Assembly: GCA_027069035.1 (NCBI GenBank) | Contig: JALXFI010000201.1 | Location: 1 to 6,075, forward strand | Direction of reading: 5' to 3' | Length of the DNA: 6,075 nucleotides | Origin: a bacterium | GTDB taxonomy: Bacteria > Desulfobacterota > GWC2-55-46 > S146-80 > JALXFI01 | Shown: positions 1-4,491 of the stretch, in pieces | How the letters are laid out: the number at the start of each line of letters is the position of its first letter | Numbering within the stretch: the first letter of the stretch is position 1 | The notes under the pieces: model-generated | What the model saw: the letters and a program-made list of their open reading frames with translations, nothing else | What the model was told of the DNA's origin: nothing | The model's database searches: none | Translations under genes and position numbers: made by a program

Positions 1-1
1 A

Positions 2-844
2 TTTGTTATCAATAGATTCTTTTTTCCAAAGCGCTTTTTATTTTTAAAGGTTTCAGAGGCTAAAGAGACTCCGGTCTCAAAAGCTTTAAGGCCTGTCTTG
101 AAAAACGGTCTTAACAGGGCTTTGTCTATAGGCGAGGCCTTTTCCGGTGAAGAACTTGGATATTCGATAAGTTTTCTCTGGTTTAAAAAAGCGGCAAGCG
201 GCAGGATAGTTTTTAAGAAAGAAACGGATAAGCGTTTTATGGTAAGTGTTGAAGCCGAGACACTTGGTTTTATTGGATGGATTACAAGATACAGAAAGGA
301 TAATTATAATGTCTATATGGAAGAGATCGCAGACGGCAGGCGCCTTAGGACATACCGTTTTGAAAAGATCGTAAAGATAGGCAAAAAGGTGAGAAGGGGT
401 TATATAAATTGTGATTATAATAAAAGGGTTATGGAATGGAAGAGCTGGGGCGGAGGCAAGCCCGAAAGGGGTGAAAAGGAAGATATTCCGCCCGGTTTGA
501 TCTATGATGATCCGATCAGTGCATTTTACAATTTTAGATACGGGGCTTACGGTATCCTTAAAAAAGGGAAAGAATTTTTTGTAACGACCTTTCCAAAGGA
601 TAAGAAACCATCAAAGATTTACCTTAGAATAGCCGGTGAAAAAGAAGAAAAGGAGAGGCTGCGAGGCGAGAATGACATAAACGTAATGTACCTTGTAGAC
701 ATCAAGATCAACGGGGATCTTATAGACTCAAAGACCGGAAGGATTGAGGTGCATATGGATAAAGACCTTCTGCCTGTCAAGGGTATAGTTAAGGATCTTT
801 TTTTCTTTGGTGATATAACCGGCAGACTTGTAGAGAAAATATAG
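2..844 (+). CDS. DUF3108 domain-containing protein, probably 5'-partial
   Basis: This is a protein of the DUF3108 family, whose members are mostly predicted exported proteins of Gram-negative bacteria with no settled biochemical role. The family pattern is visible as an early GEAFSGEELGYSISFLWF block, a mid-protein DDPISAFYNFRYG block and a C-terminal stretch with LLPVKGIVKDLFFFGDITG. The frame is open from base 2 with no stop and no ATG before the domain, so the real start probably lies left of the window, with any signal peptide lost. An alternative is the in-frame TTG at 98, which has a weak AAGG at 88-91 six bases upstream and gives 248 residues that begin about 14 residues before the domain. 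The 32 codons before TTG look coding, which favours the truncated reading. The TAG stop is at 842-844 and a small ORF follows 52 nt later. No function is assigned. The family call is fairly secure; the start is not. Confidence 0.72.
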   Translation, partial: FVINRFFFPKRFLFLKVSEAKETPVSKALRPVLKNGLNRALSIGEAFSGEELGYSISFLWFKKAASGRIVFKKETDKRFMVSVEAETLGFIGWITRYRKDNYNVYMEEIADGRRLRTYRFEKIVKIGKKVRRGYINCDYNKRVMEWKSWGGGKPERGEKEDIPPGLIYDDPISAFYNFRYGAYGILKKGKEFFVTTFPKDKKPSKIYLRIAGEKEEKERLRGENDINVMYLVDIKINGDLIDSKTGRIEVHMDKDLLPVKGIVKDLFFFGDITGRLVEKI

Positions 845-882
845 TTGGAGTGTTTTTGTTTTAACATAGATTAAACACAATA

Positions 883-890
883 AGAGGTGA
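883..890 (+). promoter_or_regulatory. Strong Shine-Dalgarno for the 53-residue small ORF
   Basis: AGAGGTGA lies six bases upstream of the ATG at 897. Its match to the 16S anti-Shine-Dalgarno and its spacing are close to ideal. It is the main reason for accepting the short ORF as a real gene. Confidence 0.7.
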
Positions 891-896
891 AGTTAT

Positions 897-1058
897 ATGT
901 GGGGAAAGTCAGACAAAAAGGGGATTAAGGAGAGTATATTATCCTTGACACGAAATGCCGGTAGTATTACAAGAAAGGTTGTAAAGGATTTTAAGGAAGG
1001 CTACAGACAAACCAGCAGCAATAAAGGTAAAGACTCTGATAAAGTCAAAAGAAAATGA
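897..1058 (+). CDS. Small basic hypothetical protein (53 aa)
   Basis: I do not recognise this gene. It runs from ATG at 897 to TGA at 1056-1058 and encodes 53 residues, beginning MWGKSDKKGIKES and ending DSDKVKRK. It contains 16 Lys/Arg against 6 Asp/Glu, so it is strongly basic. A middle part around residues 13-38 (ILSLTRNAGSITRKVVKDF, then KEGYRQ) could form an amphipathic helix, followed by a polar Lys/Ser/Asp-rich tail that looks disordered. There is no signal peptide, no membrane segment and no cysteine pair. It sits 52 nt after the DUF3108 gene and 56 nt before the PhoU-like gene, on the same strand. Support for coding is the AGAGGTGA ribosome binding site at ideal spacing and codon use like the neighbours. 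Nucleic-acid or membrane-surface binding would suit the charge, but that is only a guess. Confidence 0.62.
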   Translation: MWGKSDKKGIKESILSLTRNAGSITRKVVKDFKEGYRQTSSNKGKDSDKVKRK

Positions 1059-1102
1059 TATCATCCCATACATTTTGTGATTTCTATCTTTAATATTTAG
1101 AT

Positions 1103-1112
1103 AAGGAGGAGG
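1103..1112 (+). promoter_or_regulatory. Strong Shine-Dalgarno of the PhoU-like gene
   Basis: AAGGAGGAGG precedes the ATG at 1115. It is a near-perfect ribosome binding site and settles the start of the TIGR00153 protein. The rest of the 56-nt gap (1059-1114) is A/T-rich; I see no well-spaced -35/-10 pair in it and no Pho-box direct repeats. Confidence 0.7.
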
Positions 1113-1114
1113 CT

Positions 1115-1789
1115 ATGCGTTCTATCCTTGGTATATTTGTAAAACCGCCTTTTAGCCAGTTAAGGCAACATATGAGAAAGGTAAAAGAGTGTGTTGATGT
1201 GGTTGTCCCTCTTACAGAGGCGCTGATAAAAGAGGACTATGAGACCGTTGAAAAAGAGGCAAACAGGATCGACAAGCTTGAACATGAGGCCGATATTATT
1301 AAAGATTTGATGAGGAATCAACTCCCCAAAAATATCTTTATGCCGGTGGACAGAGGTGACCTCCTTATGGTTCTCTCATCTCAAGATGCTATAAGTGATG
1401 CTGCTGAGGACTTGGCGGTGCTTTTAACTATGAGAAAGATGAAGGTGCCCAAAGAACTTAAAGCCGGCATAGATATGTTTCTTAACAAGGTGATGATAAC
1501 ATGTAATCAGGCTTATACCATAATAGAAGAGATTGAAGACCTTGTTGAGACCTCTTTCAGGGGACTTCAGGCTGAGAAGGTGCTTGAAATGATAGAAAAG
1601 CTTGGGGTTATGGAATGGGAAACGGACAAGAAACAGTTTGAGGTTGTAAAGAAACTGTTTGACATAGAAAGCAAACTCAATCCTGTAGATGTATTTATGT
1701 GGCTAAAGATATTTGAGAAGATAGGGGATCTTGCCAACGAAGCAGAGAGAATGGGCAACAGACTTCGCCTTATGCTTTCAAAGACCTGA
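1115..1789 (+). CDS. TIGR00153/DUF47 family PhoU-like protein, Pit accessory protein
   Basis: This 224-residue cytoplasmic protein belongs to the TIGR00153/DUF47 family (PhoU-like helical bundles, sometimes called Pit accessory proteins), normally about 210-225 residues. Members are usually encoded beside Pit phosphate permeases and are thought to modulate them. Family landmarks are the N-terminal GIFVKPPFSQLRQHM (residues 6-20), the LEHEAD metal-site-like motif (55-60), LPKNIFMPVDRGDLL (70-84) followed by SSQDAISDAAEDLA (88-101), and the C-terminal ESKLNPVDVFMWLKIFEKIGDLANEAERMGNRL in two parts (185-200 and 201-217). The many acidic ExxxD-type positions resemble the metal-binding helices of PhoU. 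No membrane segment is seen. The start is ATG with a very strong AAGGAGGAGG site. The Pit transporter begins 29 nt downstream, so the two are almost certainly co-transcribed. The family assignment is secure; the exact role, regulator or chaperone of the permease, is inferred. Confidence 0.93.
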   Translation: MRSILGIFVKPPFSQLRQHMRKVKECVDVVVPLTEALIKEDYETVEKEANRIDKLEHEADIIKDLMRNQLPKNIFMPVDRGDLLMVLSSQDAISDAAEDLAVLLTMRKMKVPKELKAGIDMFLNKVMITCNQAYTIIEEIEDLVETSFRGLQAEKVLEMIEKLGVMEWETDKKQFEVVKKLFDIESKLNPVDVFMWLKIFEKIGDLANEAERMGNRLRLMLSKT

Positions 1790-1805
1790 TATTTGTTTAA
1801 AATCG

Positions 1806-1812
1806 AAAGGTG
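1806..1812 (+). promoter_or_regulatory. Ribosome binding site that fixes the TTG start of the phosphate transporter
   Basis: AAAGGTG lies six bases before TTG at 1819. An in-frame TGA at 1813-1815 rules out any start further upstream. The next in-frame candidate start, a GTG at codon 12, would cut into the first membrane helix and has no comparable site. Confidence 0.6.
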
Positions 1813-1818
1813 TGACAT

Positions 1819-3054
1819 TTGAGTTTTGATATTGTTATTCTATTTGTTGCAGTGGTCTTTGGTTTGTATATGGCTTGGAATGTCGGGGCCAATGATGTTG
1901 CCAATGCAATGGGTACTTCGGTTGGTTCAAAGGCCCTGACCTTTAAGCAGGCGGTGCTTGTTGCGGCAATATTCGAGTTTGCAGGAGCCCTTTTGGTAGG
2001 TGCCCACGTAACTGAAACAATAAAAAGCGGCATAATAGTTCCCACCGAACTCTCTTCGGACTTAAGACCTATAATGCTTGGCATGATGGCGGCGCTTCTT
2101 GCGGCAGGCCTGTGGCTTCATCTTGCATCTGCCTTTGGTTGGCCCGTATCAACAACGCATTCCATAGTTGGCGCCATAGCGGGGTTCGGCCTTATCGGAG
2201 GCGGATTTCATGCCATTGTGTGGTCAAAGATGATCAAGATAATAGCCAGTTGGCTCATATCACCGGTGCTTGGTGCTGTGATTGCCGCTGCAATGTTTAT
2301 CTTTATAGACCGCAGGATCATCAACGCAAAAAAACCTTCTGATTCACTAACAAGTATCAGCCCTTACCTCATTTTTCTTGTTATCCTTATCCTTGTGCTT
2401 TCATTTGTGTATAAGGGATTAAAGAATCTCCATCTTGATCTGCCCTTGCCTCAGGCGCTTTTGTTGTCATCTGTTGTGGCCGGATTTGCCGCTATAATCG
2501 GAAAGGTCTTGATCGAAAGGATGGCAAATAACAAAGAGGGTGGATTTGACCTCATTGAGGGTGTGTTCCGTTATCTTCAGATACTTACCGCATCCTATGT
2601 TGCATTTGCTCATGGCGCCAATGATGTGGCCAATGCCATTGGCCCGCTGGCTGCCGTAGTATCCCTTTTACAGACAAAAAGCCTTGTTATGCAGGTGGAA
2701 GTTCCATTATGGATACTTTTTCTTGGAGGTGGCGGCATCGTGCTTGGCCTTGCCACATTTGGGTACAGGGTTATAGAGACCGTTGGCAAAAAGATCACCG
2801 AGATAACGCCTACAAGGGGTTTTTCGGCAGAGTTCGGCGCTGCGACCACTGTACTTGTCGCCTCAAAACTCGGGCTTCCCATATCAACGACACACACCCT
2901 TGTGGGCGCTGTGATAGGAGTAGGTCTTGCCCGCGGCATGGCGGCCTTGAATCTGAATGTAGTTAAAGAGGTTTTTGTCTCCTGGGGACTCACGCTCCCT
3001 GCTACGGCGCTGCTTGCGGCAATTATATTTAAGGTATTAATATTTATTATCTAA
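1819..3054 (+). CDS. pit: Inorganic phosphate transporter, PiT family
   Basis: This is a 411-residue inner-membrane permease of the PiT family (PF01384), which takes up phosphate, in bacteria often as a neutral metal-phosphate complex driven by the proton gradient. The protein has the family's duplicated architecture. The first half carries GANDVANAMGT (residues 23-33) and GWPVSTTHS (107-115); the second half carries HGANDVANAIGP (265-276), TPTRGFSAEFGAA (330-342) and GLPISTTHT (352-360). Both GANDVANA signatures and both STTH loops are intact. About ten hydrophobic segments are visible, with a polar loop near 165-180 and another near 232-248. The length is typical of short bacterial and archaeal members. 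Translation starts at TTG with AAAGGTG six bases upstream and an in-frame stop just before. The PhoU-like partner gene ends 29 nt upstream. Transport specificity for phosphate is from the family; some relatives carry sulfate, but the PhoU-like neighbour supports phosphate. Confidence 0.95.
   Translation: MSFDIVILFVAVVFGLYMAWNVGANDVANAMGTSVGSKALTFKQAVLVAAIFEFAGALLVGAHVTETIKSGIIVPTELSSDLRPIMLGMMAALLAAGLWLHLASAFGWPVSTTHSIVGAIAGFGLIGGGFHAIVWSKMIKIIASWLISPVLGAVIAAAMFIFIDRRIINAKKPSDSLTSISPYLIFLVILILVLSFVYKGLKNLHLDLPLPQALLLSSVVAGFAAIIGKVLIERMANNKEGGFDLIEGVFRYLQILTASYVAFAHGANDVANAIGPLAAVVSLLQTKSLVMQVEVPLWILFLGGGGIVLGLATFGYRVIETVGKKITEITPTRGFSAEFGAATTVLVASKLGLPISTTHTLVGAVIGVGLARGMAALNLNVVKEVFVSWGLTLPATALLAAIIFKVLIFII
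1888..1913 (+). repeat. First copy of the GANDVANA coding repeat within pit
   Basis: This segment encodes ANDVANAM plus the start of the next glycine codon. It matches 2617-2642 at 23 of 26 bases, with all three differences at third codon positions. It is the DNA trace of the ancient internal duplication of PiT proteins, kept similar by selection on the substrate-binding motif. Confidence 0.7.
2617..2642 (+). repeat. Second copy of the GANDVANA coding repeat within pit
   Basis: This segment encodes ANDVANAI plus the start of the next glycine codon and is the partner of 1888-1913. The two halves are otherwise clearly diverged at DNA level, so this is motif conservation and not a recent duplication. 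Confidence 0.7.
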
Positions 3055-3080
3055 AGGGTTGCTTTCCCTTCTTGATTTAG

Positions 3081-3085
3081 TGAGG
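3081..3085 (+). promoter_or_regulatory. Ribosome binding site that fixes the TTG start of the FAD oxidoreductase
   Basis: TGAGG lies four bases before TTG at 3090, a rather short spacing. Its first three bases also form an in-frame TGA, so translation cannot begin earlier. The dinucleotide-binding motif starts at residue 10, so a later start would destroy it. Confidence 0.55.
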
Positions 3086-3089
3086 TATT

Positions 3090-4442
3090 TTGAAGAAATA
3101 TGACGTTATAATTGTAGGGGCGGGACCGGCGGGGATATTTGCTGCCCTTGAACTGGTTAAAAGAAAAGACCTTTCCCTGCTTATTATTGAAAAAGGAGAG
3201 GATATAGACAAGCGCATTGAAGACCCGTTAAGGCTTACCTCCGGATGGGGAGGGGCGGGGGCATTCAGTGACGGTAAGCTCACGCTCTCTACAGAGGTCG
3301 GCGGCTGGCTTGGCCAGTATATCTCACAAAGAGAATTGTCGGATCTTATAGATTATGTTGATTCGATTTATCTTCATTTCGGAGCGCCCGACAGGGTATT
3401 CGGAGTGGAACAAGAGAAGATTGCAGAGCTTAAAAAAAAGGCCGTGCTTTCCGACCTTACCCTAATACCTTCACGTATAAGACACCTGGGAACAGACAAA
3501 TGCAGAGAGATAATGAAAACAGTGAGGGAACATCTTGAAGGACAAGTAGAGGTAATTACCAACCAGGCAGTAACGCAGGTTGTTGTTGAAAACGGGACGC
3601 TAAAAGGGGTTGAAACCGAAAGCGGTGAAAGCCTGTATGCAGACAGGGTGATCCTTGCCCCGGGAAGGGACGGGGCATCATGGCTTAAATCAGAGGCGAT
3701 AAGGCTTGGCCTTTCCGTAAAACCAAATGCCGTGGATATAGGAGTAAGGGTGGAGGTTCCCGGACCTGTGCTTGATGCCATTACGGAAAAACTCTATGAA
3801 GGCAAACTCCTTTACTGCTCAAGGTCTTTTGAGGATCAGGTAAGGACGTTTTGCATGTGTCCCTATGGATTTGTTTCGACGGAAAAATATGAAGATGTTA
3901 TTACAGTTAACGGCCATTCCTACGCCGGAAAGAAATCGGAAAATTCTAATTTTGCCATACTTGTATCAACCGCATTTACCGAACCTTTTGAAGAGCCTAT
4001 CGCATTTGGAAAATATATTGCCAGACTTGCAAACCTGCTTGGCAAAGGCATAATAGTTCAAAGGCTTGGAGATCTGCACGGCGGCAGAAGATCTACCCCT
4101 GAAAGGATAAAAAGAAGCACTGTTAGACCGACCCTTCTTGAGGCAACCCCGGGGGACCTGAGTTTTGTTCTGCCTTACAGATATCTTAAAGATATAATTG
4201 AGATGCTCAAGGCGCTGGACAGTGTAGTGCCGGGTATAAATAAGAGGGATACTCTTCTTTATGGTGTTGAGGCCAAGTTCTATTCTTCAAGGATTAAACT
4301 TAAGACAACACTTGAGACGGAGATAAGCGGTTTGTATGCCATAGGCGACGGCGCAGGTATTACAAGGGGGCTTGTTCAGGCCTCAACCGCAGGGATCGTA
4401 GCGGCAAGGTCAATTATGAAGGGGTTTGATGACAGGTCTTAA
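3090..4442 (+). CDS. FAD-dependent oxidoreductase, COG2509-like
   Basis: This 450-residue predicted cytoplasmic flavoprotein resembles the uncharacterised FAD-dependent dehydrogenases of COG2509. A Rossmann FAD site opens the protein: GAGPAG at residues 10-15 with the ribose-binding acidic residue at E34 in LLIIEKGE. Other landmarks are GWGGAGAFSDGKL (52-64), an ATG-type strand VILAPGRDG (188-196), a CxC pair in TFCMCPYG (C255, C257), the VQRLGDLHGGRRST segment (323-336), TPGDLSFVLPYR (353-364) and the C-terminal flavin-binding LYAIGDGAGITRG (415-427). The protein begins directly at the Rossmann fold and lacks the extra N-terminal region of the longer (over 500 residue) bacterial relatives as I recall them. 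The substrate is unknown. It starts at TTG, 35 nt after pit on the same strand, so it is probably in the pit transcript; the functional connection is unclear. The flavoprotein call is secure, the subfamily call likely. Confidence 0.85.
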   Translation: MKKYDVIIVGAGPAGIFAALELVKRKDLSLLIIEKGEDIDKRIEDPLRLTSGWGGAGAFSDGKLTLSTEVGGWLGQYISQRELSDLIDYVDSIYLHFGAPDRVFGVEQEKIAELKKKAVLSDLTLIPSRIRHLGTDKCREIMKTVREHLEGQVEVITNQAVTQVVVENGTLKGVETESGESLYADRVILAPGRDGASWLKSEAIRLGLSVKPNAVDIGVRVEVPGPVLDAITEKLYEGKLLYCSRSFEDQVRTFCMCPYGFVSTEKYEDVITVNGHSYAGKKSENSNFAILVSTAFTEPFEEPIAFGKYIARLANLLGKGIIVQRLGDLHGGRRSTPERIKRSTVRPTLLEATPGDLSFVLPYRYLKDIIEMLKALDSVVPGINKRDTLLYGVEAKFYSSRIKLKTTLETEISGLYAIGDGAGITRGLVQASTAGIVAARSIMKGFDDRS

Positions 4443-4461
4443 CAAGTTTTAACTTTTTCCA

Positions 4462-4491
4462 AAAAAACCTATCTCTGTTTTTGGGTTTTTT
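4462..4491. terminator. Candidate bidirectional intrinsic terminator between convergent genes
   Basis: AAAAAACC at 4462-4469 can pair with GGTTTTTT at 4484-4491 around a loop of about 14 bases, giving an A-tract/stem/T-tract arrangement readable from both strands. A competing pairing is CCAAAAA (4459-4465) with TTTTTGG (4478-4484). The stem has only two G-C pairs, so it is weak by itself, but the location between two convergent stop codons fits. Its right arm overlaps the TAA stop of the polymerase gene (4490-4492). Confidence 0.42.

Noticed and set aside
619..867. Minus-strand open frame of 82 codons inside the DUF3108 gene
   Set aside because: It is antisense to a gene with clear family motifs, gives a low-complexity Ser/Leu/Pro-rich product and has no recognisable domain.
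858..876. Imperfect inverted repeat TTTAA/TTAAA between the DUF3108 gene and the small ORF, considered as an operator or terminator
   Set aside because: Only five A/T pairs match without a bulge, which is common by chance in A/T-rich spacer.
1059..1114. Possible promoter or Pho box ahead of the PhoU-like gene (TTGTGA at 1075-1080, TAATAT at 1091-1096)
   Set aside because: The hexamers are wrongly spaced for a sigma-70 promoter, a start point would fall on the ribosome binding site, and there is no CTGTCAT-type direct repeat.
2610..2993. Minus-strand 127-codon frame inside pit
   Set aside because: It is antisense to the conserved second half of the transporter; its composition (Pro, Thr, Ser, Ala) is what the complement of membrane-protein codons gives.
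3054..3070. Small hairpin AAGGG/CCCTT just after the pit stop codon, considered as a terminator
   Set aside because: The stem is five pairs with a seven-base loop and no following T-tract; it may be chance and does not convincingly separate pit from the next gene.
3374..3781. Minus-strand 135-codon frame inside the flavoprotein gene
   Set aside because: It is antisense to a well-supported gene, Ser/Thr-rich with no motif, and looks like a shadow frame.
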